Source: Vombatus ursinus (Eukaryota > Chordata > Mammalia > Diprotodontia > Vombatidae). From it: a DNA stretch of 64,000 nucleotides. This document shows, piece by piece, positions 43,475-54,247 of the stretch. Position numbers and translations under genes: made by a program. Under the pieces are notes generated by a model. That model made no database searches, had not been told where the DNA came from, and saw nothing but the letters and a program-made list of their open reading frames with translations. The stretch lies in assembly GCF_900497805.2 (NCBI RefSeq), contig NW_020954551.1, positions 434,001-498,000 of the forward strand. The letters run 5' to 3'. Position 1 is the stretch's first letter. Every line of letters starts with the position of its first letter.

Positions 43475-44302
43475 GTGAGTTAGTCAACAAGCATTTGTGA
43501 AGGGCTTGTCGTGTGCCGGGCACTGTGCAAAGGTCTGTGGGTGCTAGGAAAGGGGCAAAGCCAAAGGCCTGCCCTCAAGGAGCAGACATGCCAGCCCCTG
43601 GACCCAGCCTGAAGCGTGGGGGAACTCGTCTGTCCCCAGGGGGCCCAGAGAAGCATGAGATGGGGTCCCCGCCCTCCACAAGCTTGCTGTTTACTTGGCA
43701 GTGTCAATGAGTGTACATATAAAGAAGCATAACTGTGTGAGGCAGTATCTGTCAGCTACAAATATCAAGGGATTGTGAGCAACAGGGCAAGGTTTAGCCC
43801 TTGAGGGAAGGCCTAAAAGGAGACTTGAAGAAAGGGTTAGACTTTTCATGAACTGAGAGGAGGCTTCCCAAGGAAAGGCATCAGCAGAGGCGGTGCATGT
43901 GTGTGAGTGTATGAGTGTGAGTGTGTATGTGTGTGTGAGTGTGTGAATCTGTGTGAGAGTATATGTATGTTTGTGTGTTTGTGTGTGTGAAGAGCAAGGG
44001 ATTGATTGGACTGGTGTCCTCGCAGGAAGCAGAGGGTGAGATTGGCAAGGACTTTGCATGATGGCAGTAGATTATAGCCTGGCTTTGGGGCCAGAAGTCC
44101 CCTGCAGTCATCCAGGTGCAGGGAGGAGAGACGTGCAGGAGAGTTATTTTGAAGGAAGAATCTGGAAGGCATGGTGACTGAGAAGAAAGAGTCAGCTGGG
44201 GATATTGTGGTAACCTCATTAATAGAGGCAGGGACATTGGGAAGAGGCCCCATAGAATTCCAGCACTGGAAGTATCGTTAGTGATTATTCATTCATTCAT
44301 TC
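43475..44302 (-). repeat. L2 LINE 3' region, antisense, with internal microsatellite
   Basis: 'caacaagcatttgtgaagggcttgtcgtgtgccgggcac' and CCTGCCCTCAAGGAGCAGAC open it. 'tcatccaggtgcaggg', 'gtgactgagaagaaagagtc' and 'gggacattgggaagagg' lie further in. A TG-rich microsatellite sits inside at 43893-43992. A second L2 terminus begins at 44286 ((ATTC)n then AACAAGCATTTATT). Confidence 0.72.
43893..43992. repeat. TG-rich microsatellite
   Basis: Imperfect GTGTGA/GTGTAT units over 100 bp. The HTHTHT frames on the minus strand are its translation. Confidence 0.93.
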
Positions 44303-44317
44303 AACAAGCATTTATTC

Positions 44318-44587
44318 TGAAAGAACTATGGAATTTGAATGCAGATGGAAACATACTATTAGCTATTTTTTTTTCTTTGTTGTGTTTTGTTTCCTCTTTC
44401 TGGTGATTCCTTCTATTGGTTCTAATTCTTACGTACAACATCGCTAATGTGAAAATATGTTTAATAGGAATGTATATGTATAGCCTATATCAGATTGTGT
44501 GCCGTCTGGGGTGGGGGAGAAAAATTTAAAACTCAAAAGCTTATGGAAGTGGTTGTTGATATTTCAAAATAAATTGATTAAAAAAAA
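44318..44587 (+). mobile_element. L1 LINE 3' UTR, 270-bp truncated insertion
   Basis: 'gaaagaactatggaatttgaatgcag', 'ttgtttcctctttctgg', 'aatgtgaaaatatgtttaatagg', 'gcctatatcagattgtgtgccg', a G-rich run and an A tail. 15-bp target duplication AACAAGCATTTATTC at 44303-44317 and 44588-44602. It split an L2 terminus and belongs to the same subfamily as the copy at 354. Confidence 0.93.
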
Positions 44588-44602
44588 AACAAGCATTTAT
44601 TC

Positions 44603-45640
44603 CAACCTGTATCTGCAATCCCACCCACTCCAATCACGCTGACAAGGGGTCATTGAGCCCCTGCTTGTAGACCTCCAGTGGGGGGGGATGCCTGCCTCCT
44701 GGAGCAGCCCGTTGCACTTTGGAGTCAGGCTGATTGTTGAGACACTTTTCCTTCCCCAGAACCTGAAGGTCCTTCCCTTTGGGACCACACAGAACGATTC
44801 CCTCTTCCAGACCATGGCTCTTTGCCCATTTCCTTCTCTTTTTCTGTGCTAAATGTCCTCAGAGCCTTCCTTCTCATATACTTTGGACTCAGGTCAGGCC
44901 CTTTACCTCCCGAGATGGATTGGCTAGGGTCACCTGGAGTGGGACTCAGTCTTATTCTTGGGAGCTCTGCCTCTCAGTTCCTCCCAAGAGCATGGTTGGT
45001 AGCTTTCCCGGCTAGCATTCCATATTATTGACTTATATAGACCTTATACTCCACTGAGCACCCCAGATCCTTTTCAAATTTAACTACAACTCTCTATTGT
45101 ACATGTGGAGTCATTTTTGAATATACTTGTTATGTATCTTTGTCAAATTGCATCTTAATAGGTTCAGCGCAGTTTTCTGACCTACCATGATCTGGCTTCT
45201 AGTTTGTTAGCTATCCCTTCCAGCTGTGAATCATCTGCAGATTTGATAAACATACCGTCTATGCCTTTATCCAAATCACTGATGAAAATATTAATAGCAC
45301 CAAGCCAAACACAAGTCATTGGGGCACTCCACTAGAGACCTCCTTCCAAGTTGTCATCAAACCATTGATGACTTCCTTCCTAAGTCCAGTCATATCATTC
45401 AACTAGTTTTGAAGCCATGTAATTGTACTATTGGCCAGTTCACATCTCTCCAGCTTTTCCAAGAGAATAGAATGAGATATTCTACCCAACACTTGGTTAA
45501 ATTTTGTTAAAACTCTCTGTGGAATTCCCCTGAATTGCCAGGTTAGTAACCCCATCAAAAAAGAAAATGAAGTCACTTTGGCCTGAACTATCTGTGCTGA
45601 CTCTTTGTGATCACATGGAGGAAGCCTTCCTATGTCAGAT
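44603..45640 (-). mobile_element. L3/CR1 LINE ORF2 3' region, antisense, about 1 kb
   Basis: On the minus strand a decayed frame reads ITWLQN..LNDMTG, then TTWKEVSSGVPQ and LVLLIFSS, then CLSNLQMIH. These correspond to CR1 ORF2 'SGVPQGSVLGPLLFNIFINDL' and 'KFADDTK'. Downstream come NCAEPIKMQFDKDT and the tail landmarks. Stops and shifts are numerous. It is the best-preserved L3 reverse transcriptase segment here. Confidence 0.88.
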
Positions 45641-45789
45641 TAAATAGAAAAAAAAGGAAAAATTATGTTTTACGTTTTATTTAAATATACAAAGAAAGAA
45701 CTGGGGGGCTCCCACTAGCTAGCCTTGAGACTGGACTAGTGGGTGTTGGCACAAAGCATCTGCTTATAGGAAGCACTAAATAAGAGGCA

Positions 45790-46135
45790 AGGCTGAAAGG
45801 CCTGAGGGCATTCAGCCTGGATGAGAAGACTTATGGGACATGAGAATTGTCTTCAAGCATCCAAAGGGCCATTATATGAAGGAGGGATCAGATCTGTTCC
45901 TCTAGGTCCCAGAAGGCAGAACCATGGACAACAGATGGAACTGGTCAATGTCAGGAAACATTGCCTAGTGATCTGAGTGATCCCAGAGCAGAAATGGCTC
46001 CTTCAGAGGTTCTGGGTGGGCACCTGCTTCCTTGAGGTCTTAGAGGAAAGGCTGAGCGATCTCGTCAGGTGTGCGGCAGAGCTGTCTTCTCAGTCAGATT
46101 GGACTTAGGGGCCATGGGGGCCCCTTGGGATTCTG
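45790..46135 (+). repeat. L3/CR1 LINE 3' end, sense
   Basis: 'gggcattcagcctggatgagaagac', 'tgagaattgtcttcaagcatcc', 'atctgttcctctaggtcccagaaggcagaacc', 'cttagaggaaaggctgag', 'gattggacttaggggcc'. It converges with the antisense L3 that ends at 45640. Confidence 0.75.
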
Positions 46136-46139
46136 GTCC

Positions 46140-46385
46140 TGTTGTACATTGTTGTCACATGTTGTTAACTGTTTGGGCTTAGCACCTTTGTGAGGAACTG
46201 ACTGTCTCACTACATGTGACAGCATTGTAGAGGTTGAGGAGTTGGTGTGTTACCTGGGCAGAAGGTGAACTCTGGAGAAGTAGGTGTGTTCCTGGAGCCA
46301 TTTGGTGGTACACAGAAACTTTCTCCCTTTCTTGACAGCTTTTTTGAAAGGTGAGCATTTTCCTGAGTGATTACGTCTTCTCTCT
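46140..46385. other. Unassigned stretch
   Basis: About 245 bp between L3 and L1. Nothing recognised. Confidence 0.3.
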
Positions 46386-46389
46386 TCCT

Positions 46390-48130
46390 TTTTTTAAAAA
46401 AAATTATGTATTTATTTTTAGTTTTCAACTTTCACTTCCATAAGATTTTGAGTTCCAAATTTTCTCCCCATCTTTCCCTTCCCCCTACCCCAAGACAGCA
46501 TGCAATTTGATGTAGGCTCTACATATACATTCATATTAAACCTATTTTCACATTAGTCATGTTGTAAAGAAGAATTAGAACCAATGGGAGAAACCACCAG
46601 AAAGAAGAAACAAACAGAGAGAGAGAGAGAGAACAAATAATATGTTTCCATCTGCATTCAGATGCCATAGTTCTTTTTCTAGATGTGGATAGCATTTTCC
46701 ATCAGGAGTCTTTTGGAATTGTCTTAGATCCTTGGATTGCTGAGAAGAGCTAAGTCTGTCAAAGTTAGTCATCATATAATGTGGCTGTGTACAATGTTCT
46801 TCTGGTTCTGCTCATTTTACTCAACATCGATTCATATAAGTCTTTCCAGGTTTTTCTGAAGTCTACTTGCTCATCATTTCTTATAGCATAATAGTATTCC
46901 ATTACACTCATATACCACAACTTGTTCAGCCATTCCCCAACTGATGGGCATTCTCTCAATTTCCAATTCTTTGCCACCACAAAAAGATGTGCTATACATA
47001 TTTTTTGTACATGTGGGTCCTTTTCCCATTTATATGATCTATTTGGGATACAGACCTAGAAGTGGTATTGCTGGGTCAAAGGATATGCACATTTTTATAG
47101 TCCTTTGGGCATAGTTCCAAATTGCTCTCCAAAATGGTTGAATCAGTTCACAACTCCATCAACAATGCATTAGTGTTCCAATTTTCCCACATCTTCTCCA
47201 ACATTTATTATTTTCCTGTTTTGTCATGTTAGCCAATCTGATAGGTGTGCCGTGGTACCTCAGAGTTGTTTTGATTTGCATTTCTCTAATCAATAGTGAT
47301 TTAGAGCATTTTTTCATACGACTATGGATGGCTTTAATTTCTTTATCTGCAAACTGTCTGTTCATATCCTTTGACCTTTTATCAATTGGGGAATGACTTG
47401 TATTCTTATAGATTTGACTCAGTTCTCTATATATTTTAGAAATGAGGCCCTTATGAAAGACACTGGTTGTAAAAATTCTTTCCCAGTTTTCTGCTTCCCT
47501 CCTAATCTTGGTTGCATTGACTTTGTACAAAAACTTTTCAATTTAATGTAATCAGAATTATCCATTTTGTATTTCATAATGTTTGCTATCTCTTGTTTGG
47601 TCATAAATTCTTCTGTTCTCCATAAATCTGACAGGTAAACTATTCCTTGCTCTCCTAGTTTGCTTATGGTATCAGCCTTTATGTCTAAATCATGTACCCA
47701 TTTTGACTTTATTTTGGTATATGATGTAAGAAGTTGGTTTGTGCCTAGTTTCTGCCATAATATTTTTCACTTTTTCACAGCAGTTTTTAGAAGCTGGAGT
47801 CTTTGGGTTTATCAAATAGTAGATTACTATAGTCATTGACTACTGTGTCTTGCATACCTAACCTGTTCCACTGATCCACCACTCCATTTAGCCAATATTA
47901 AGCAGTTTTGATGATTACTGCTTTATAATACAATTTAAGATCTGGTATGGCTAAGGCACCTTCCCTTGCATTTCTTTTCATCAATTCCCTTGACATTTTG
48001 GACCTTTTGTTCATCCAGATGAATTTTGATATTATTTTTTCTAGCTCTATAAAATGTTTTTTGGTAGATTAGTTCTTCTGTTGTAAATCTCTTCTCACTT
48101 AGAAGAGAGAATGGTTTTATTTTCAAATGA
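46390..48130 (-). mobile_element. L1 LINE 3' part, antisense, about 1.7 kb
   Basis: On the minus strand, ORF2 C-terminus KLRECPSVGEWLNKLWYMSVMEYYYAIRNDEQ is well kept (about 46965-46870), preceded by FHKGLISKIYRELSQIYKN, which corresponds to the ORF2 segment before the C-terminal domain. 3' UTR follows with (GA)n at 46616-46635 and the A tail at 46390-46400. 5'-truncated, and ORF2 is broken by stops. Same young type as 354 and 44318. Confidence 0.92.
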
Positions 48131-48139
48131 TATAACTTG

Positions 48140-48715
48140 TTTTTTTAGATTTAACTAAGAACATATTTAGTTCAATGCCATGAAGGATGGATACAAATAG
48201 GAAACAAATTTGTATGATTGGGGGAAAAGGGATATCCTAGAAATAGTTATACTGTTATAGTAAGTTTTTTTAGCTTCTAATTATCCTGGTCTTTTTCTAA
48301 ATTTGCTTATTTTAGAAACTTTCATTCCATTTAAGGGTAAGCCAGTCCTTAGACTGCCTGCTAATATTCTGTTAGAAACCACATTTGCTGCAGGTGTTTT
48401 GAAATTATATAGTGTGAAATGTGTAGCTTTGGGGCTGTGTAGGCCATGCTAGCAAGCTCAGACAGCCCTGACAGGGATGTGTGTCCCATTGGGTTACTGT
48501 TAGCAGGCCATTTCTGCTGATCAAACCCCATGCAGATGTGGCCACTTCAGCTTTCTGGACAGTCCTGAGCAGGGCTGAGGCTCATTTGCTCCTTCAGGGA
48601 GAGGGAATGTTCCCTTTTGCTGGTCCAGTGGCAGCACTGATATATGAATGAACCCATGGACTACATCATGAATTTTGATTGTGTAACATCGGGGAAAGCT
48701 CCTACTTAAAGCTAG
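48140..48715. other. Unassigned unique-looking stretch
   Basis: About 575 bp without a recognised repeat. Balanced composition. Candidate conserved non-coding sequence, not tested. Confidence 0.35.
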
Positions 48716-48719
48716 TGTA

Positions 48720-48835
48720 GCCCAACGACATTTATTCAGGGTCTCTGATGGGCCAGGCCCAGTGCCTTGTGCTGGATATATGGCGACAACAACCATGTGG
48801 TTCCTGCCCTCTGAGGATGTGATATTCTACTGAAA
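48720..48835 (-). repeat. L2 LINE 3' end, antisense
   Basis: 'gacatttattcagggtctctgatgggccaggcccagtgcc' and 'ggttcctgccctctgaggatg'. Complement of an L2 terminus. Confidence 0.75.
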
Positions 48836-49044
48836 TCCTTTCTCTAATCCTTCCATCCCCTGGTCCCCAAGACTAGCCAGCAGAAGTGTGGCTGTGAAGC
48901 CGTGTGAGAGGCTTAGTCTTCAGCAAAGAACTCTGAGCCTTTCCATGCTCTGGGAGACTCCAGTTACCCCGTATTCCTGGGCCATGGCACCAACAATAGC
49001 ACCTGCCCTTCGATTCTAATTTAAGCTCCTAAATCCAGGTAGGG

Positions 49045-49270
49045 CTGAGGGAGGGATGGAGGAGGACCACGAAGGTTTCCCAGGAGAAGGAAGTGCTGCC
49101 TGGCCTGGGCCTCAGAAGAAGAGGTGCAGGCTGGAGACGGGCAGGATGACATCTGGCCAGAGTTGCTCGTCTCATTGGGTCGTAGCAGAATGAGGTCAGA
49201 GGAATGACAGCAGGCAGTGTAGCTAAGACAGGAAAGGAAGGCTGGGACCAGCCCAGGGAGCTGGTGTTTT
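49045..49270 (-). repeat. L2 LINE 3' region, antisense, second piece
   Basis: 'gaaggtttcccaggagaaggaagtgctgcc', 'gggcctcagaagaagaggtgc', 'agctaagacaggaaagg'. Probably the continuation of the copy at 48720, with about 200 bp between. Confidence 0.55.
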
Positions 49271-49274
49271 ATTC

Positions 49275-51105
49275 CACTTCTCTATTCAGAATAAATACAG
49301 ACATGATTCTGTAAGCCATGGAGTACTTCAAGTTCCCTTATCCATCCGATAAAGAGAAACTTGTGAACAGAGAGGCCAAGGAGCTGGGGTTCCATCACAG
49401 AAGAGTCAGCGAGAGGGACGTGTCCAGGATGGGAAGCTCATTGCCAGCTCATTGCCAGCTGGACGGTATGTCTTCTCCAGGTGAAATCTAAGTCCTTCCA
49501 CGGATACATACTTCAGAGCAGATGGGATTCTTGTGGGAAACTAGAATTATTGTTATTGCTGCTATTTTTAACCCTGTGATAAGCTCCTCAGCTTATCACA
49601 GAGAGAAGATATTCTCTATAAGAAAGCTTTCTCCTAGGCCTTCACCAGTCATTTTCAACATTTTCTCATTTAGGACTGTCTTAGTGACTGAATTCCCCTA
49701 GAAATACTCTGCATCTGCACTTATATTAACTGCTAATAACCTTATTTTGAAAATCAGGTGAATCTCAAAGGTACAATGCATTCCTTCCCTCTATCTAGAA
49801 ATAAAATTTCAAATTTTGGGGAAGGAATGGAAAGCTGAGAACACATTGGGAAACCAAGCAGCATAAAAGTCCCATATATTTGTGGTTTTTCTCAATAATC
49901 CTTAAATTAAGGTCTACTGTACAAGTCGATTTAAAAGGAGGGAGCATAAAATTTGAAGCTTATCTGAAAATAACAATAGTATCCAGAACATATGTTTGTA
50001 TTTGGAAACTGGGAGACCAATGAGCTGCAATAGATGCTTTTCTTAGGTCTTTAAGAAAATAGAAGTTATCTGAGGATAAAGATGTGCCCACTTGTACCAG
50101 GGTGGGCAGGACTTTGGATATTGTCAAGCCAGTGAGGAATGAGGCTAACAGTGCTTTAATTCCCAAAACCTTTTATGGCAGGAACTTGCTTTCCACATTA
50201 CATGGCAGGTACTGTATTCCCGGAATTTCTTTGAAAAGAGAAAGTTAGAACAAAGGCATTGGTGTAATGCAGTCCTTCAAAGCTCTGTGATTTTCGTTAG
50301 TGTGGGGCCCTAGCCCGCTGAGACAGATCAGCGCACCCTTTACCATTTCATATATCACCTTTCAGAGCCTCTGTGAATTTAGACGTTATCCCCTTGCAGC
50401 CCTTCTGGCGCTGAACCACTCCTGACAGGGAGGCTGCAGGCCAGCCCCTGTCTGGAGTCTTTCCAGCCAGGACCCGCTCTCTATTGACAGAGCCTGTGAG
50501 AACAGAGGTGGCGTCCACCCCACTAGACCTCATGCGTCCAGTGAGCAAGGAGATTGCTGGCTTGGGATGCAGAAAGGATGGAGAAATTGAATAAGACAGA
50601 AAGCAACAAGGTAGAATTTTTTGGAGAAACAAGACTTGTTTTCATTAGCAACATCATCAGCCAAGACAAAGGAAAGCGCGTCCTTGGCTGGTGAGGGCAT
50701 CTGTGATGAGCAGCCCTTCTCTGGACATTGGGTCTGATCTGTGGGGAGGGCTTTCTGTGGGGATCCCCCTTTCTACCTAACTGGCAGCAAGGCCACCATG
50801 GCCTGTGCTTGAAGAAATAAACAATGAACAAGAACTCTAGACACATCCATGGTTTCAAAAGATAAAACATGGCAGCCAACTTGAGTTGAGAACGCACATC
50901 CTTCCATTGTGTCTTCTGAAGTGGGTCAGTGGAACCAACACACATGTTAATAACCAGAGCAGAGATGGTGTTTCGAGGCAGGGTCCGGGATCCTTCTGGA
51001 GAGTATGTTTGCAAGTGAGATAGGGAGGGTGAGCAGCCAGCCTCCGACACAGGAAGCCTGGCCTGTGGGACCTGCTGACTCACTTCACTCCTCAGGGGTC
51101 TGGAC
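49275..51105. other. Unassigned stretch with a GATA-type palindrome
   Basis: About 1.8 kb with almost no recognised repeat. It holds the perfect palindrome at 49574-49601 and the 186-codon minus frame at 50523-51083, which has no recognised domain, no signal of coding use that I can see, and overlaps another frame. Confidence 0.35.
49574..49601. promoter_or_regulatory. Palindrome with two opposed GATAAG motifs
   Basis: CTGTGATAAGCT, loop CCTC, AGCTTATCACAG. The two 12-bp arms pair perfectly. Each arm holds TGATAAG, the core for GATA-family factors, in opposite orientation. Regulatory use is inference. Confidence 0.4.
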
Positions 51106-51109
51106 AGAT

Positions 51110-51215
51110 TGTTAAGACTATAAGCTGCAGAAAAGGTGCCAACCTATGTTGGTGGAGAGACTTTGCTCACCCAGGAGTTCTGCATACCAGTGAAATAAGG
51201 TGGGCAGTTCCTATA
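51110..51215 (+). repeat. SINE 3' domain fragment ('TTGCAGAGAAGGTGC' family)
   Basis: 'aagactataagctgcagaaaaggtgccaacc', 'gttggtggagagactttgctcacc', 'taccagtgaaat'. The head is missing. The best-preserved copy of this 3' domain in the window. Confidence 0.68.
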
Positions 51216-51289
51216 TTGTTGGCCAAGCATTGTGCTGGTCTCCCTTCTCAAATTCGTCTTGTGCCCTAATGGGATTCCACCTTGGGTCA

Positions 51290-51440
51290 TGATTATCTCT
51301 TTGTTGTAGGCCCTCTACTTACCCTAAGCTGCTTGAGGGCAGAGCCCACATAGTTCCTAAGCCCTGGTCCCCATTGCTTGGCATGATGCCTTCTACACAC
51401 ATAGCAGAGACATAGTGTCCGTTTGCTGAATTAAGCTGAA
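51290..51440 (+). repeat. L2-like 3' end, weak
   Basis: 'aagctgcttgagggcagagcccac', 'cctggtccccattgcttggcatgatgcc'. Plausible L2 terminus, diverged. Confidence 0.5.
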
Positions 51441-51469
51441 TTGTTCAGCGTGAAGAACTCCATCATTGT

Positions 51470-51985
51470 TAAGGCTTCTGCCCACAGATACACACAAGTG
51501 TTAGGAAAACAAGCCTCATCCCCTTTCCTAATTCTGAATTCTTCTAAACCTCCTGTCTGGAACGGAATGGGCTCTACAACCTTCCTTGTTCCCTCCTATC
51601 TGCCTTTCCAATGTTCTTTACTATTGCTGCCTTCACACATCCTGCATTCCAGTCCAACTGGCCAGCTAGGACATGGCCTTTCACTCCTCCTTCATGCCTC
51701 TGACAAGCAGCCTCCTGTCTCGAACACATCCTCTGCTTCCCACAGAATCTCAGGTTTCTGTCAGAGCTCAACCCAGGGATCTCCCACTCCATCAAACCCT
51801 CCCTCATCCATCCTCCTGCTCGTTAGCACTTTATTCCTCTTGAAATTGCTTGTACGAGTTTACATCTACATACATGTGGACGTGTTGTACCCTCAACAAT
51901 AAGTTAAAAAACAAAATCTCCAGGGCTTAGGACAGTGCCTGACACCAAGGAAGCCCTCTGTAAATACTTGTTGACTTGCAGAGGT
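51470..51985 (+). repeat. L2 LINE 3' end
   Basis: 'tgtctggaacggaatgggc', 'ttccaatgttctttactattgctgcc' in a C/T-rich 3' region, and the terminus 'cagggcttaggacagtgcctgacacc', 'ctgtaaatacttgttgac'. The 153-codon frame at 51441-51902 lies in it and is not a gene. Confidence 0.7.
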
Positions 51986-51989
51986 TTCT

Positions 51990-52905
51990 GTTTCCTGGGG
52001 GTTGCATCATGAGTCACCCCCAATATGCCTCCTTTTCAGTTTTAATCAACATTTCACCACCATTTTGCCATCCATCTTTGGGGTCCTTTTAGCTCTACCA
52101 GTCTGTGGTTCTGTGTCTCCTGGGCACTAACAAATACCATTCTTTCCCCCAACTCTTCTCGATGGGTTCTCAGAAGAGTTTTGTTTTTAAAAAGGGAGAT
52201 TTCTGGTTTTAATGTACACACATAAAGAAATAAAGACCTTGTTCCTGAGAGCTGAGGAGATAAAGAGAACCTGAATCTTCGTTCCTAGCTGAGTGGCATC
52301 CAAGTGCCGAAGTCTCTTACTACCCTGGGAGATTTTTTTAGCTGGCTTCCTTGGTCGACCAGTGTGACATCTGTTATTTTATCCACACTCCGTGCCTTAT
52401 CACATTTTCTGATACTAATATGAGAATTGAAAACAAAAGGTGGGTGTGTGGATCGCTTACTGGGCGATGGGAATCTTTCCCCACTTGGTTAGGCTCTGGA
52501 AACAGGTTCAGATTTCTTGAGTATAGGGTCTACTAGAGCCTTCAGATTTAAACAGGGACTCTTGTCCGATTTGGGCATGAGTAAAATAGAAGGCGAATTG
52601 TTTGTGGGCCATTCAGGAACAGGGCCCGTGTGGTCAGATAGGGTGCCCTCCTGCAGAGGACTCATTTCAGCTATTTGGGGGAGAGAAAAATGATCCACAT
52701 TATCCACTGTTGGGCTATCTCCACCAGCCAGGGAGGGCACCGTCAGAATGTTACGAGAAAGTCCTCCCCCAGACAGGGCTGGCTTGTTTTTGCTGGGATG
52801 TGGGAGAGGGAGAGGGAGAGCCGATATCAGGCCCCCAGTGGCCCCAGGAGCCTTGTTATTGTTGTTTTTTCATGCAAAGGTTCCGGGTAAGTGGGACTAG
52901 CCAGG
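51990..52905. other. Unassigned stretch
   Basis: About 900 bp. Overlapping frames at 52602-52985 in two phases have no recognised family. No repeat recognised. Confidence 0.3.
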
Positions 52906-52909
52906 AAGG

Positions 52910-53060
52910 ACAGAGCAGGCAAGTGTCATGGGCAGAGCCTGGACCCAGTGTCAGAGTCTGCGGGCCTGAGGCCTGGCTCCCATGATTAATAGCAGTAAGA
53001 TGGTGGGCAAGGCACTTCCTCACCTCTAAAATGGAGACAATAATTCTGTCAGATTCAACA
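52910..53060 (+). repeat. MIR-like SINE, diverged
   Basis: 'gcgggcctgaggcctggctccc', 'ggtgggcaaggcacttcctcacctctaaaatggag'. Head and CORE traces only. Confidence 0.5.
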
Positions 53061-53064
53061 AGCC

Positions 53065-53165
53065 TTTGTTAAACTCTCTTATGTACAAGGCTGGTTGCTG
53101 GGGCTCCCAGGATAGAAGCGAAACAGTTTCTGTTCTTGAGGATCTTACGTTATACTAGATGAAAC
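53065..53165 (-). repeat. L2 LINE 3' end, antisense
   Basis: 'caacaagcctttgttaaactc', 'aaggctggttgctggggctcccaggatag', 'tgttcttgaggatcttac'. Complement of an L2 terminus. Confidence 0.65.
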
Positions 53166-53254
53166 AGTAACCAATTCTGCATGCCTCCCGGTGTCTGGGG
53201 TCGGATGGCCATCCCTCAGCAGCCAGGCAGAACCTCTCTGGACAGTGGTGCGCA

Positions 53255-53400
53255 GGCAGGGTGCCAGTGTTGGCTCTGTCGTGACCTTGCTCTGTTACTT
53301 TGGACAAGTCACTCACCCTGAGTTTCTGGGTCTCAAATATTTTCCTCTGTAAAACGGGATGATTTATGAGGTTCCTCCTAGCTCTAAAGTTCCATGAGCT
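53255..53400 (+). repeat. MIR3 SINE 3' part
   Basis: 'ttactttggacaagtcactcacc', 'ttttcctctgtaaaacgggatg', 'gaggttcctcctagctctaaagttcc'. Confidence 0.65.
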
Positions 53401-53457
53401 AGGGTTTTTGGTTTTTTTTTTTGCATGGGGAGGGGGAGCACCTGTGATTTTGTTGCC

Positions 53458-53558
53458 GTGTGGACCCCTCAATGAGGATCCCCTACTCATGTGGATTGTC
53501 ATCTACTCTTCCTTTTAGAGTCTGAGAGACTTGCCTGGGACCCCAGTGGGGAAGGAGG
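53458..53558 (+). repeat. Left arm of an inverted duplication
   Basis: About 101 bp that is the reverse complement of 54224-54325 at about 94 per cent (five substitutions and one single-base indel by eye). It does not match any family I know and has no tail or terminal signature. The homology stops sharply at both ends. Confidence 0.93.
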
Positions 53559-53784
53559 GAGGATTGGGGGAAGTATTGCAAAGTAACTCATAGACTGGCT
53601 CACTGTCCTCCAGGCCACATGAGGTCTTCAGTCAAACAGCTCCTGAGGATCCATTCTCCAAAAGTCTGTGGGATTCACGGAACCAAGTCACCGCCTGTGT
53701 AGCCCCCAAGCAAACATTAACTCTCACAGACAAATGTGGGAATATTAGTTCATTTGTTCATTCATCCAGCATTCATTAAGCACT

Positions 53785-54020
53785 CCTTAAGTGATGATAA
53801 CAATGATTTCAGCACCCAGACATTTAGATGAGGCTTTCTGGTTTACAAAGTACATTGTGTGCCTGATCTCCCTGGGTCTCAACAACAGCCCTGTGAGATC
53901 AGTGCTCCAGGCATCGTTGCCTCCAGGTTACAGATTAGGAAGAGGTTAAATGCCTACGGTCACCAGAGTACCAAGAGATGGAGCCAAGACCTGGCCCCTG
54001 GTCCTTTGACTACCTGAAAT
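53785..54020 (-). repeat. Ther-1/MIR SINE, antisense, between the inverted arms
   Basis: 'ttctggtttacaaagtacattgtg', 'tctcaacaacagccctgtgag', 'caggttacagattaggaagagg', 'gccaagacctggcccctgg'. An L2-like trace ('cattcatccagcattcattaagcac') precedes it. Old copy. Confidence 0.68.
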
Positions 54021-54043
54021 CCAGCGTTCTTCCCACTCTCCAG

Positions 54044-54247
54044 GGTCCTATTGCCAGAGAGAATCAGAAGGTATAAGACACATACACACGAACCTCTCTA
54101 TGTTCAGGCCGGCTGGTCCTTGGACAGCAGCACAGTCGGTCAGCAGCTTTTCCTGCGGGTAGAACCTGCCCGAGTTTGGGGATCTGCTGACAGTGTCTTC
54201 AGGAACATACATGCCGTATGTTACCTCCTTCCCCGCTGGGGTCCCAG
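54044..54247 (+). other. Splice-site-bounded open segment, speculative exon
   Basis: A pyrimidine-rich stretch ends in CTCTCCAG at 54036-54043. A consensus donor CAG/GTAAGT lies at 54245-54253. Between them one frame is open (LPERIRRYKTHTHEPLYV.., then VEPARVWGSADSVFRN). I recognise no protein. The donor falls inside the right inverted arm; the left arm has GC at the same place. I would not call it a gene. Confidence 0.15.

Noticed and set aside
50523-51083. 186-codon open frame on minus, the longest in the window
   Set aside because: No domain, signal or family recognised. It overlaps the 94-codon frame at 50348-50632. Its length is not exceptional for 64 kb of six frames.
51441-51902. 153-codon plus-strand frame
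   Set aside because: It falls in an L2 3' region.
53786-53810. TGATGATAAC resembling a C/D box snoRNA C box
   Set aside because: No D box or terminal stem; it lies in a MIR tail.
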